Part shown: one piece after another, positions 35,763 through 45,600 of the stretch
Layout of the letters: each line of letters starts with the position of its first letter
How positions within the stretch are numbered: the first letter of the stretch is position 1
Assembly: GCF_019132845.1 (NCBI RefSeq)
Contig: NZ_JAHSPR010000005.1
Span: 248,001-312,000 of the forward strand
Direction of reading: 5' to 3'
Origin: Advenella alkanexedens
GTDB lineage: Bacteria > Pseudomonadota > Gammaproteobacteria > Burkholderiales > Burkholderiaceae_B
DNA length: 64,000 bases
The notes under the pieces: model-generated
What the model was told of the DNA's origin: nothing
Seen by the model: only the letters and a program-made list of their open reading frames with translations
The model's database searches: none
Position numbers and translations under genes: made by a program

Positions 35763-38687
35763 GTGTCGAGATCGAATCAAAATAGTTTTTCCCGTCGGGA
35801 CTTTATCAAACTGGGCACAGCAGGAGGTATTACCCTTCTTCTGGGCCGTTTACCAACAGCCCAGGCGCTAGAGGTGAACTCTGGACCAAGCACGACCGAA
35901 TGGATAGGTCGTAATGGCAAACCCAAATTCCGCTGGGACGCCATACGCAAAGTCACGGGTCAAAAAAACTTTTCATTTGACTACCGTTCATGGGATTTGC
36001 CGGGCTGGCCCAAAGAACAGGGCTATGCGTTTATGCTGAAAGCCAGCGATGCCGAACATCGTTTTGAAGGCATAGACCTTAGCGTACTGGGCGATACCCT
36101 GCAGCCCGACACCCTGTTAATGCAAAAAGATTTGGCCAGCAAGGGACTGGAAGCCCCCACCAGCATGGGCAGCGGTTTCTATGGCAAACATATTTTGCTG
36201 CCGGTTGGTGAAACGGCTCCCCTGCTGGGACATCCGGTTGCCATTTTATTTTACAAAGACTTTGACCGCTTTGAGCAAGCCAAACGCAAACTCAGCTTTG
36301 AGAAAAACGCCGTCAAATACGGAGAGTTCACCGGCCCCAAACCCCCAGCCAATTACGGTGCCGGCCGATTCGTTCGAATAGGAGGCAAAAGCCCCTACGA
36401 TCCCCCATTGTTCGCCCCTTTCCAGAATGGTTCCATCAAGGGTGGCTTTCATGGCAATGAGGTGATATGGCCCCCCTTTGAACCCGATCCTGAACTGTTC
36501 ATCCCCGAGGTCATTAAAAGAAAACGGGGTAGCGGTTTCGAGGACTCCCTTCATGCATCCACACTGGACCCAAGCATACCGGCCCAGGCCATGGATGCCG
36601 CCATGGTAATTGCCGATGAAATTGAAAAAGCTCGCAGCAATCCGGATAAAATCGTATTGGAACGTCATGGCTTTTCGCAATCCATCGATCCCTGTGCCAT
36701 GGAGCCCGACAACTGTACCGCCTGGTATGATGCAAGCACCCGCAGCCTGCACATCATTACCGCCACGCAATCACCGGCAGGTGTGGCCAGTGCGGCAGCG
36801 GCCATGGTCAAAGACAATACCCAGGCGCCGGTTGAACGCATCATCCTGTTAACGGGTTCTACCGTGGGCTATGGTTCCAAAGACTATTCAGTCTTCCCGT
36901 ACTACGCCATTGCCGCGTGCCTGTACAGCGCAGGCATGCCCGTTCGTGTCGCCAATAATCGCTATGAGCAATTCCAGCTTGGTATGAAACGCCATTCTTT
37001 CGACATGAACGTCACCATTACGGCAGACCGCAAGACCGGTAAGTTCGACATCCTGAAAGGCCTGTATACATGTAATGGTGGCGGTCGCGAAAACCTGTCA
37101 GTGGCCGTTTCACACGTTGGCGCACGCGGCGCACAGTCTATTTACTATTTCCCCAAATCCGACCTGGCAACGGTAGCCATGGCATCCCGGGCCGTTGAAG
37201 CTGGCTCCATGCGTGGTTTTGGCTCTTTGCAAACCATGAGCATTACCGAAATCATGGTGGATGAAATCGCCAATGAATTAAAGATTGACCCCATTGAACT
37301 GCGCCGCCGCAATGCCCTGCTTGAAGGCGTACAAAACACACAAGGTGGTGTACAGGCCGGAGACCCACGCCTTTTGGAAATGCTGGACCTGGCCGCCAAA
37401 CATCCCTTATGGACCAACCGCGACAAAACCAAGGCTGAATTTGATGCTGCCAACCCCGGCAAGCGATATGGCGTGGGCTTTGCCCAGGTGCAACAAGTGT
37501 ATGGTTCAAGCGGTGATCCCAGCATCCTGGTGCTGGAATTTGACAGCAATGGCAAATTAAGCATGCGCCATTGCGCCCAGGAAATCGGTACCGGTGCAAC
37601 CACTGCACAACAAGTCATGGTGTGGCAGGCCTTGGGCAAGGCACCCGATGACGTTGAATTTGGGGTGACGGAATTTCCGGAGCTGCCACTCAAGAGTGCC
37701 TGGGCCGACCAAAAACTGCAGGACGAATTTTCTAAAAACGACCCTTACTGGGTGCCATCCATCATCCCTGACATGAGTTCATCGGCCAGTGTTTATTACA
37801 TTGGCTTTGCAACACGCCAGGCGGCCCGCTTCTTGCTGGAATTCACTCTCTGGCCGGCAGCACGCGCCATCTGGAGCCAAGGTGCCGGTGGCGGACCCAT
37901 TTCCAGTTTTAATGTAGAGTTTTCCGACCTGCGCATCGGACCCGATGGTCTGGGCGGTGGCGGCATGAAGCCCATCCCCTTCGAAGTGCTGGCCCGCAAA
38001 GCCCATGAAATGGGCCTGATCACCGGAGTGGCGGTGCATACTTTCAGCCGTTGGGAGTGGGCACGTGCCGAATTTGACATTCCGGGCGTGGGCGTACGTA
38101 ATCTCCCCATCGATGCACTGGCATTACGCTATGGTGATGGTGCGCCCGAACCCCTGAAAAAACGCATGACAACAGCGGGCTATGACTTCATCAAACGCAT
38201 CAGTGCCACTTACCCCCCCGCCAAACGCAGCAGCGCCGGACCCACCACCTATACACCCGCCGCCTGCCTGGTTGAACTCAATGTGAACACATTTGACGGT
38301 CGGGTGCAAATCATGCGCCACCATTCACTGATGGATCCGGGCACCATGATTGTGCCCGAGCTGGTATCGGGTCAATTACAAGGTGGAACCGCCATGGGCA
38401 TCGGTCATGCCTTAATGGAAGAACTGCCGCTTTATGAGGACGGTCCCGGTAACGGCACCTGGAACTTCAACCGGTATACATTGCCACGCGCCAAAGATGT
38501 GGCAGTATGGACCCAAACAGCCGACTACCTGCCACCTTTATCGGAAACTTCGCCTCCCAAAGGTCTGGCCGAACTGGGCATGATTCCCATCGTTGCCGCC
38601 ATCAGCAATGCCATTACACATGCCATTGACAAACGTTTTTACGAATTTCCCATTACCCCTGACAAAATCAAGGAAGCGCTGGTATGA
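35763..38687 (+). CDS. Molybdopterin-binding subunit of a periplasmic xanthine-oxidase-family hydroxylase
   Basis: Large (Mo) subunit of a xanthine oxidase/isoquinoline 1-oxidoreductase-type enzyme. GTG 35763 is chosen: AGGAG stands 6 bp before it, and the protein then opens with a short twin-arginine signal (SRRDFIKLG, RR at 11-12, cut after AQA), while a TTG at 35715 has its purine run directly touching. The 974 residues hold TQSPAGVASAAAAM, the cofactor loop MRGFGSLQTM, RRRNALLEG and the C-terminal GLAELGMIPIVAAISNAI, whose Glu would be the active-site base. Substrate unknown (N-heterocycle, aldehyde or similar). It overlaps the 2Fe-2S gene by 4 bp; with the cytochrome gene it makes a three-subunit complex. 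Confidence 0.87.
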   Translation: MSRSNQNSFSRRDFIKLGTAGGITLLLGRLPTAQALEVNSGPSTTEWIGRNGKPKFRWDAIRKVTGQKNFSFDYRSWDLPGWPKEQGYAFMLKASDAEHRFEGIDLSVLGDTLQPDTLLMQKDLASKGLEAPTSMGSGFYGKHILLPVGETAPLLGHPVAILFYKDFDRFEQAKRKLSFEKNAVKYGEFTGPKPPANYGAGRFVRIGGKSPYDPPLFAPFQNGSIKGGFHGNEVIWPPFEPDPELFIPEVIKRKRGSGFEDSLHASTLDPSIPAQAMDAAMVIADEIEKARSNPDKIVLERHGFSQSIDPCAMEPDNCTAWYDASTRSLHIITATQSPAGVASAAAAMVKDNTQAPVERIILLTGSTVGYGSKDYSVFPYYAIAACLYSAGMPVRVANNRYEQFQLGMKRHSFDMNVTITADRKTGKFDILKGLYTCNGGGRENLSVAVSHVGARGAQSIYYFPKSDLATVAMASRAVEAGSMRGFGSLQTMSITEIMVDEIANELKIDPIELRRRNALLEGVQNTQGGVQAGDPRLLEMLDLAAKHPLWTNRDKTKAEFDAANPGKRYGVGFAQVQQVYGSSGDPSILVLEFDSNGKLSMRHCAQEIGTGATTAQQVMVWQALGKAPDDVEFGVTEFPELPLKSAWADQKLQDEFSKNDPYWVPSIIPDMSSSASVYYIGFATRQAARFLLEFTLWPAARAIWSQGAGGGPISSFNVEFSDLRIGPDGLGGGGMKPIPFEVLARKAHEMGLITGVAVHTFSRWEWARAEFDIPGVGVRNLPIDALALRYGDGAPEPLKKRMTTAGYDFIKRISATYPPAKRSSAGPTTYTPAACLVELNVNTFDGRVQIMRHHSLMDPGTMIVPELVSGQLQGGTAMGIGHALMEELPLYEDGPGNGTWNFNRYTLPRAKDVAVWTQTADYLPPLSETSPPKGLAELGMIPIVAAISNAITHAIDKRFYEFPITPDKIKEALV

Positions 38688-39229
38688 GCTTAGAAAAACG
38701 CCCCCTCACGCTCACGATCAATGGCAAAAAAATCGGGCCGGTTGAGGTACCGCTGGATATGCCCATGATCGACTTTCTACATGAGTACTTAAACCTGACG
38801 GGCACCCGGTTTGGTTGCGGCCAAGGCGTATGTCATGCCTGCACGGTCATGGAGGTCCATCCCGATGGCGCTTTATCAGAAACCCGCACTTGTGTATTCA
38901 GCGCCCACTACTTCAATAATAAATCCATTACCACCATTGAAGGCCAGGCCAAATACGATCCGCAAGGCAATCTGGAATCCCTCAGCCCCGTACAGCAAGC
39001 CTTTATCGACCATTTTTCTTTCCAATGCGGTTACTGCGCGCCCGGTTTTGTAGCAGGTGCCACCGTATTTATAGAAGGCCTCAAACGCCAGCCCGTCAAG
39101 CGGGCCAATTTGGAAAGCGCCATCGAAGAGGCCTTAAACGAGCATATCTGTCGTTGTACAGGCTATGTACGCTACTACGAAGCCGTCAAGGAAGTTGCCC
39201 TGGCAACGCCCGGCTGCGTCAAGGACTAA
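38684..39229 (+). CDS. (2Fe-2S)-binding subunit of the molybdenum hydroxylase
   Basis: A 181-residue electron-transfer subunit with two 2Fe-2S clusters: a ferredoxin-like one (C45, C50, C53, C70 in GCGQGVCHACTV and RTC) and a second in the four-helix domain (C115 and C118 in CGYC, C156 and C158 in CRCTGY). All eight ligands are present. It takes electrons from the Mo site and hands them to the cytochrome c encoded 9 bp downstream. It has no signal peptide, so it must be carried through the Tat pathway by the large subunit, as in related enzymes. Start ATG overlaps the large-subunit stop (ATGA). Confidence 0.93.
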   Translation: MSLEKRPLTLTINGKKIGPVEVPLDMPMIDFLHEYLNLTGTRFGCGQGVCHACTVMEVHPDGALSETRTCVFSAHYFNNKSITTIEGQAKYDPQGNLESLSPVQQAFIDHFSFQCGYCAPGFVAGATVFIEGLKRQPVKRANLESAIEEALNEHICRCTGYVRYYEAVKEVALATPGCVKD

Positions 39230-39238
39230 GGAGACACC

Positions 39239-40534
39239 ATGCTACGCAAAATCATTCTCGCCATGATTCTCATCGTGGCCGTTGTTTGCATCGCTATTTT
39301 GTTGGGGACGTTTCGCAGCACCAGCGTTGCACCAGGTGTGGACACACCGCTTAGCGCAGAAAAGATGCAACAATTGATTCCACGTGGCCGTGAGCTGGCG
39401 ATGGCCGGTGACTGTTTCGGCTGCCACTCACAACCCGAAGGACCTAAAGCGGCAGGAGGCGTTGCCATTGACACACCTTTTGGCACATTGTATTCCACCA
39501 ATATCACCCCCGACCCCATCCACGGGATAGGCAAATACACGCGTGCTGACTTCCATCGCGTTTTACGTGACGGTCTTGCCCCTGACAACCGCAATCTGTA
39601 TCCGGCCATGCCTTATATTTTCACGCATATCACCACGCCTGAAGATATTGATGCCCTGTATGCCTACTTCATGAGCATCCCTCCCATCGCTGTGGCCAAT
39701 AAAAGCAATAGCGGAGTATTCTCCTTGCCTGTTCGCCCTTTCATGAACTTCTGGAACTTGCTGAACTTCCCTGACCGGAGTGTACCCGAACACCCCGGAC
39801 GCTCGGATCAATGGCTGCGTGGCGCCTATTTGGTACAAGGCGTCGGGCACTGCGCCAGCTGTCACACCCCGCAAAATTTCATGATGGGCGTTGACTTTTC
39901 CCGTGATTTCCAGGGCGGTGAAATTAACGGCTGGGCCATTCCCAACATCACGCCCAACGCCCTGGCCAAGCACGGCTTTGATGTACCGACGCTCACGCAG
40001 TATTTAAGTACCGGCATCGCGCCGCAAGGCACCTCATTTGCCGACATGCAGACGGTCACGCACTTTTCCACCAGCGCCATGGACATCAATGATGTTCAGG
40101 CTATTGCGGTTTACCTGCTTACCGGCCCTGATGGCAAAATAGTACCTGCATCTGCACCTCCCCAACCTTTGGCCCAGGCAGAGCACCCCACACCTGAAAG
40201 TGAGATGGCAATCGGTAAGCGCACCTATCTGGCAGCCTGCGCCGGCTGTCATGGCAGTAACGGTGAAGGCATTCCCAATGTGACCCCTGCCATGCACGGC
40301 AATGCCACGCTGGCCATGGAGTCGGCCCGGGATCTTATTCGCGTCGTCCTTAATGGCATTCCCACCCGGACTTTCACAGGCAACCAGCGCATGTATGCCA
40401 TGCCACCGTTTGCACATGAACTGGATGATAAAGAAATTGCGGACTTGGCTACCTGGATGCGTGCCGAATGGGGTGGCCAGGCCACTGCTGTCAATGTAGA
40501 AGAGGTTCAGAAAATTTCACGCGCTGTTGACTGA
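39239..40534 (+). CDS. Triheme cytochrome c subunit of the molybdenum hydroxylase
   Basis: Membrane-anchored or secreted cytochrome c with three CXXCH heme sites at residues 59-63 (CFGCH), 205-209 (CASCH) and 334-338 (CAGCH), each in its own cytochrome domain with a distal Met-containing segment. The first 23 residues form a hydrophobic signal/anchor (KIILAMILIVAVVCIAILLG). The ATG has an AAGGAG site 9 bp after the 2Fe-2S gene. Such triheme subunits replace the FAD subunit and pass electrons to the respiratory chain, as in nicotinate- and alcohol-type dehydrogenases. A strong terminator follows. Confidence 0.92.
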   Translation: MLRKIILAMILIVAVVCIAILLGTFRSTSVAPGVDTPLSAEKMQQLIPRGRELAMAGDCFGCHSQPEGPKAAGGVAIDTPFGTLYSTNITPDPIHGIGKYTRADFHRVLRDGLAPDNRNLYPAMPYIFTHITTPEDIDALYAYFMSIPPIAVANKSNSGVFSLPVRPFMNFWNLLNFPDRSVPEHPGRSDQWLRGAYLVQGVGHCASCHTPQNFMMGVDFSRDFQGGEINGWAIPNITPNALAKHGFDVPTLTQYLSTGIAPQGTSFADMQTVTHFSTSAMDINDVQAIAVYLLTGPDGKIVPASAPPQPLAQAEHPTPESEMAIGKRTYLAACAGCHGSNGEGIPNVTPAMHGNATLAMESARDLIRVVLNGIPTRTFTGNQRMYAMPPFAHELDDKEIADLATWMRAEWGGQATAVNVEEVQKISRAVD

Positions 40535-40583
40535 CACCGCACCCAACACTTGGGCAGTAAGCTGCCCTATCCGCAAAACCAAC

Positions 40584-40621
40584 GTCGCCAGTGGTTGATA
40601 TCCGCCACTGGCGACTTTTTT
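40584..40621 (+). terminator. Terminator of the molybdenum-hydroxylase operon
   Basis: A perfect 11-bp stem (GTCGCCAGTGG at 40584-40594, complement 40605-40615), 10-base loop and six T (40616-40621) form a standard rho-independent terminator 50 bp after the cytochrome gene. Confidence 0.9.
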
Positions 40622-40878
40622 CTGCCATATACTTTTTGTTATGACAAGCAATAAGATTTCATTTCAAATTGAATCGCTACTCATTCATAATAGCGTTTGA
40701 TAAAAATCAACTTACAACAACAGGCAGACATACTCCACCTCAAGACAGGCGTTCCAGCAAACCCGGATAGCTATAAAGCAACTTACAAAAAAACAAAATC
40801 ATGTCGCCACATTAAAACCCACATTAAAAAATCCACTTTAAAGACAAGCATTTATACATTTTGGCATCAGGAGACCCC
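40622..40878. other. Leader region without gene before the Bug-type protein
   Basis: This A+T-rich stretch, part of a 344-bp gap, shows no convincing gene, repeat or RNA. It must hold the promoter of the binding-protein gene downstream, but I could not pick a clear -35/-10 pair. The only defined element is the AGGAG ribosome site at 40869-40873. Confidence 0.5.
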
Positions 40879-41862
40879 ATGTTATTTTTCAAGAAAACCA
40901 CATTCATCGCCGCAGCATTATCTTTTGCCTGCCTGGGCAATGCCGCCCAGGCCAACAGCGATTTCCCACAAAAAACAGTGACCCTGTACAGTGCGTTTTC
41001 GGTAGGCAGTGGCCCGGATGTTGTCTTGCGCATACTAAGCCAGGAGCTGGGTAAAATATGGGGGCAACCCGTGATTGTGGAAAACCGTCCCGGTGGTGGT
41101 GGCTTCATTGCGCTGGAAGCCGTTAGCAAGCGCCCTGCCGATGGTTATTCTTTACTGCAACTGGACAGCGAGCATGTTTCTGCCCTGCCACACCTGTACA
41201 AATCACGCAATTATTACCCTCGTGAGAAATTTGAACTGGTCGCCCCCTTGTTTTACACGCCTTTCATGATTGCCGTAAGCGACAAATCACCCTGGAAAAA
41301 CATGACAGACCTTATTGAGGCTGCCAAAACCAAACCCGACAGCGTCACATACGGTTCATGGTTTGTAGGCAGCCCCGGTCACCTGGGTGGTGAATGGATA
41401 GATTCACTTGCCGGCACAAAAATGCTGCATATTCCCTACAAGGAAGTCAGCCAGCTGTATACGGCCGTTGCCAACAGCGAAGTGGACTGGGCCTATGGCA
41501 CCATCCCTTCCACCCGTCCGGTCTATGACAGCGGCAAACTGCGTTACCTTGCCATTGCCGCCCCCAAGCGACACCCCCTGTTCCCTGATGTACCAACTGT
41601 TGCTGAAGCCGGAGGCCCCACCGAACTGGATGTCAATTCAATTGTTTCGCTGCTGGCCCCCAAAGGCATTCCAGAAGAGGTACGTGACAAAATCCAGGCC
41701 GATGTGGCCACGGTGCTGTCTAATCCTGAAGTGATCAAACGCTTTGACTCTTTCGCTTTTGATCCGCTAACCTGGCCATTAAACGAATTGGGACAACGCC
41801 TGGATCAGAAAGAAGAAACTTATAAGGGACTGATTCAGAAAGCGAATATCAGCCTGGATTGA
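40879..41862 (+). CDS. Bug-family (TctC) tripartite tricarboxylate-type binding protein
   Basis: Periplasmic solute receptor of the Bug/TctC family, which is very numerous in Alcaligenaceae and binds carboxylates, amides or similar small acids. ATG 40879 is chosen on its AGGAG site; TTG 40861 is the alternative. The 327-residue precursor has a signal peptide (1-25, cut after AQA) and the family pattern VIVENRPGGGGFIALEAV, KRPADGYSLL, YGSWFVGSPGHLGGEW and FPDVPTVAEAGGP. No TctA/TctB membrane partner is in the window, which is common for Bug genes. Its place after the molybdenum hydroxylase hints at a common substrate, unproven. Confidence 0.92.
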   Translation: MLFFKKTTFIAAALSFACLGNAAQANSDFPQKTVTLYSAFSVGSGPDVVLRILSQELGKIWGQPVIVENRPGGGGFIALEAVSKRPADGYSLLQLDSEHVSALPHLYKSRNYYPREKFELVAPLFYTPFMIAVSDKSPWKNMTDLIEAAKTKPDSVTYGSWFVGSPGHLGGEWIDSLAGTKMLHIPYKEVSQLYTAVANSEVDWAYGTIPSTRPVYDSGKLRYLAIAAPKRHPLFPDVPTVAEAGGPTELDVNSIVSLLAPKGIPEEVRDKIQADVATVLSNPEVIKRFDSFAFDPLTWPLNELGQRLDQKEETYKGLIQKANISLD

Positions 41863-41870
41863 TAAGCAAA

Positions 41871-42629
41871 CTACTTCACCATAAAATGAAAGGTTTGCGT
41901 TAACAAAGGCTGTTTACTTACCTTTCCTGATAAAGGTTCGTTACCAGAAAATCCTCTCGGATTAATGGTAATGAACCCCCAAAACTCCAAAAAACGCTTA
42001 ATAAAGCGTGCCTTAATACAAATCCCCAGATACTTTTCAGGAGTGTAATACTCATGGGGTGGAAACTGACGCAGCAACATAGGGAACGCGACGCACACCT
42101 CTTCAATCATTTGCTCTATAGAATCATGACTTTGCAGCCGCCACAACATAAATAACCAAAATGGCCGCAAATCAACGTCGTCATCAAACCCATCCATGTA
42201 GTTCCAGATGAATTGGGTGGTGGCAGCTTCCAGCATGGGCAGGAAAAAGGCGTTGATGCCATGTATTTGATACTGTTTTTGTGCCGCTTTCTTAATATGA
42301 AAACGCCCTTTTCTTAAATAAATAATGCCGGCAAGATCAGCCAACATGCGCGTGTAGCGCAAGGCATTAAAATTATCTTCGTTACTGCCCACGTAAGCAC
42401 TGATACTGGGTTCCGTTTCAAATTCGGCAACGGCAAACCCAGGCAACAATTCACTGGCTTTTTTTACCAGTTTCCCGGGCAAATTTCCTTTAGCTGTTGC
42501 CTTGAAAGACCCGTCCTGCTGCATGGCCTCATCCAGCATCAAGGCCAGATAACGCATCACAGGACTGCCCGATAAATCGTCTGGCGTACGAATCGTGACC
42601 AATTCCAGATCATTAAACGGCGCATTCAT
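41871..42629 (-). CDS. Unrecognised 252-residue protein paired with the helicase gene
   Basis: I do not recognise a secure family. The protein has no signal peptide, no clear membrane segment and no catalytic motif I can name. The N-terminal part (about 25-55, LALMLDEAMQQDGSFKATAK then GNLPGKLVKKASELLP) recalls a segment seen in some pRiA4b ORF-3-like proteins, a weak impression only. The middle is rich in aromatic residues and acids (FIWNYMDGFDDDVDLRPFWL). It starts only 5 bp after the helicase stop on the same strand, so it is almost surely co-transcribed and probably acts with it, as inhibitor, adaptor or second component. It converges on the Bug gene with 8 bp between. Confidence 0.7.
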   Translation of the reverse strand: MNAPFNDLELVTIRTPDDLSGSPVMRYLALMLDEAMQQDGSFKATAKGNLPGKLVKKASELLPGFAVAEFETEPSISAYVGSNEDNFNALRYTRMLADLAGIIYLRKGRFHIKKAAQKQYQIHGINAFFLPMLEAATTQFIWNYMDGFDDDVDLRPFWLFMLWRLQSHDSIEQMIEEVCVAFPMLLRQFPPHEYYTPEKYLGICIKARFIKRFLEFWGFITINPRGFSGNEPLSGKVSKQPLLTQTFHFMVK

Positions 42630-42634
42630 TCCAG

Positions 42635-45600
42635 TTAACCCACTGCTAATTTAGCTGCTTGGTGCCACATAAATGGTGGCATGGGTGTTTTTAAACGCCA
42701 GGTGATATTCATGGGTTGTGAACCTGTGTGTGAAATATACTCAACCTCACCAAAATTCACGAATCCCATCGTTCGATTGTATTCGTCCTTGGTTTGCTCA
42801 CGAACAAATAAAAACAACCGTTTATTTAGTTGCCTGTGCTGAATATAGGTAGCCCCTTTCCCACGATCTGGGCGCGCGCTATTTTGTGATTGCCAATGGA
42901 AAAGATGCTCATTGATTGCATAATCATGATACATCGTTGTTGGCGAAAATTGCTTTTCATTTTTATTTAAGGTCACAAACATTAGCTCGAGATTCTGATC
43001 TTTTATTTCTAATACCCCTTCCCGTGCTGGCGCTTGTCGCTCAAAAGTAGAAGCACCAAAAGCGACTAGAATTTGCTCACGCGCGTATCGTGCATGGAGA
43101 CTTAAAGGAATCCCAGATAAATTTGGCAACTCATTTTGCTCATGTTGAATTCGATCCAGCAATAATGTCAAAAGATCTGACAACTCAGATTTTAAAGCAG
43201 GAATATCAAAAGCACTTAAACTATCTTGCAAATTTGAAAACCCAATTTCTACGCCAGATTTTTGCCAAAAGTCATAATGGCACATCAATGCCATACGTAG
43301 GCTCATTTTCTCTTTCAGCTTAAAATCATGCCGACATAAATCTCTAACAAAATACAAGTAGTCATAAGCATCAGTAGATAAAAACCGTGTTTTAATTGCC
43401 CTTTCAAAATTGCTTAACACAGAGTGATTGATATTTTCATTGAAATCAGCTTGCTTAGCTTTAATGAGCAAGCCTGTAAAGCAGCCCAATTTATATAAAT
43501 CGTTCAAGTCAATAAATGGGTAAATCTTTAAAAAATTGCCTAAGCTAAGTGGCAAGCTTGTTTGCTGAGGATATTGCCGTATCAATCCCATTAACCTATT
43601 TGCATTTAAACTGGCTTGCCGGATATTTTTTAATACAATTTCCTGAGCGCGCTTAGTCAGTTCAATGCGACACCCCAAAGGCACATGTGGAAAGCCTTGT
43701 TTAATTTCATCAACAATCGCCTTATTGGTTTTACCCACCAAAGCACGAAACTTATTCGAAAAATCATATTCAGGCCTTGAGTTCCCAATAAAATCCAATA
43801 CCGTACAACACTCTTTGCCATCAGCCAATCGCAATCCACGACCCAGCTGCTGTAAAAAAATCGTCAAGCTTTCAGTAGGTCGTAAAAACAGCAAGGTATC
43901 AACTTCAGGTATATCCACCCCTTCATTAAAAATATCGACAACACAGAGTACATTGATTTTCCCAGATCGAATGGCTTGTTGTTTCTGCTGACGCTCATGA
44001 CGATTATCACTAGTCAGCACATCACTGGGAATGCCTTTTAGCAAGAATTGCTGACACATATAATTAGCATGCTCTTTACTAACACAAAAAGCCAATGCTT
44101 TCATGTTGCTCGTATCGGTAACAATTTCCCGCAGATTCCTGATAATCATATTCACGCGTAGTTGATTATGGGTATAAAGATTGCTTAATTGTGCAATATC
44201 ATACCGACCGCGACTCCAACTGATATTTCTTAAATCAGTATCATCATCAATAGCAAAATATTGAAAGGGACTAAGATGACGTTGATTAATTGCTTCAGGC
44301 AATCGAATTTCTGCGGCAATCACCCCACAAAAATCAGATAAAATATCTACGCCATCATGTCGTTCTGGGGTCGCCGTTAATCCAAGAAAAATTTCTGGCT
44401 TGAAGTAGTCAATGACCGAACGATAACTACTCGCGGCAATATGATGCACTTCATCAATCACGATATAGTCATAGTAATCAGGACTTAAGTTTAAAGTAGT
44501 TAATTGATTGTTTAATGTCTGAATCGAAGCAAACAGCTGGTGATAATGTTCAGGCTTATAAACACCCACCCATATTTCTCCAAAATGACTGTTTTTAAGC
44601 ACCCCTCTGTAAGCCTCTCTGGCTTGCTTCAAAATTTCTTCACGATGTGCAATAAACAAAAATTTCGCCTCGGGTTTTTGTTTTACAAATCGTGCAAAAT
44701 CAAAGGCCGAAATAAGTGTTTTTCCGGTACCGGTTGCTGCTACAACCAAGTTTCTGAATCGTTGATGCAGCTTACGTTCCACCATCAATTGTTCTAAGAT
44801 TTCTTGCTGGTGTGCAAAAGGCTTTATGTCAAAAAAATGACGCTCATCATTACGCTGCGTTCCTCGAGCTTGTGTTAAGGCCTGCTTTAATTTGCCAACA
44901 CTTTCTACTTGCCCATCAAATACTTCAAAATCATTAGACGCCCAATACGTTTCAAACGTACTGATTGACTTATTAATAATATGTGGAATTTCCTGAGAAG
45001 TAATTTTTAAATTCCATTCAAGACCACTCGTTAACGCTGAATGTGATAAATTTGAAGAGCCTATATATCCCGTATTAAATCCCGTATTTCTTAAAAATAG
45101 ATAACTTTTAGCATGCAAACGCTCACGCTGTGTATTGTAGCTAAGCCTAACCTCGGTATTGGGCAAACTAGCCAAAAACTCAACAGCCTTGGTATCGGTT
45201 GCACCCATATAAGAAGTCGTAATTACTTTCAATTCTCGGCCACTTTTCGTGAACGCTTCCAACTCTTTACTAAAAATACGAATGCCTGTCCATTTTATAA
45301 ATGAAACAAGCCAATAAATCTTATCTGAAGATAGGATTTCTCTTTTTATTTCAGACTCTAACGACAAGCCTGCATTACTACCACTAAACAATTCACTTTG
45401 ACTTAAACCCGTCAAAGGGAATATATCATCGACATATTTTTTATAATCCGCGGCGATCGGGTGCTCTTTCTCAAATAGCGCAGTAAGGATTTTTCCCTGA
45501 CAATCAAGCAAATTATCCTCAATGAAGTCATCATCATTAAGCTTTTCTTTCAACCAAAGCAACAGTTCATTGGATAATAAAACTTGCTGCTGCACTTGAT

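Noticed and set aside
36246-36770. Long open frame antisense to the Mo subunit
   Set aside because: No ribosome site, no recognisable family, and it mirrors codon bias of the real gene.
40697-40981. Open frame overlapping the leader and signal peptide of the Bug protein
   Set aside because: Lys/Thr-rich translation from A-rich DNA, no ribosome site, and it overlaps the secure Bug start.
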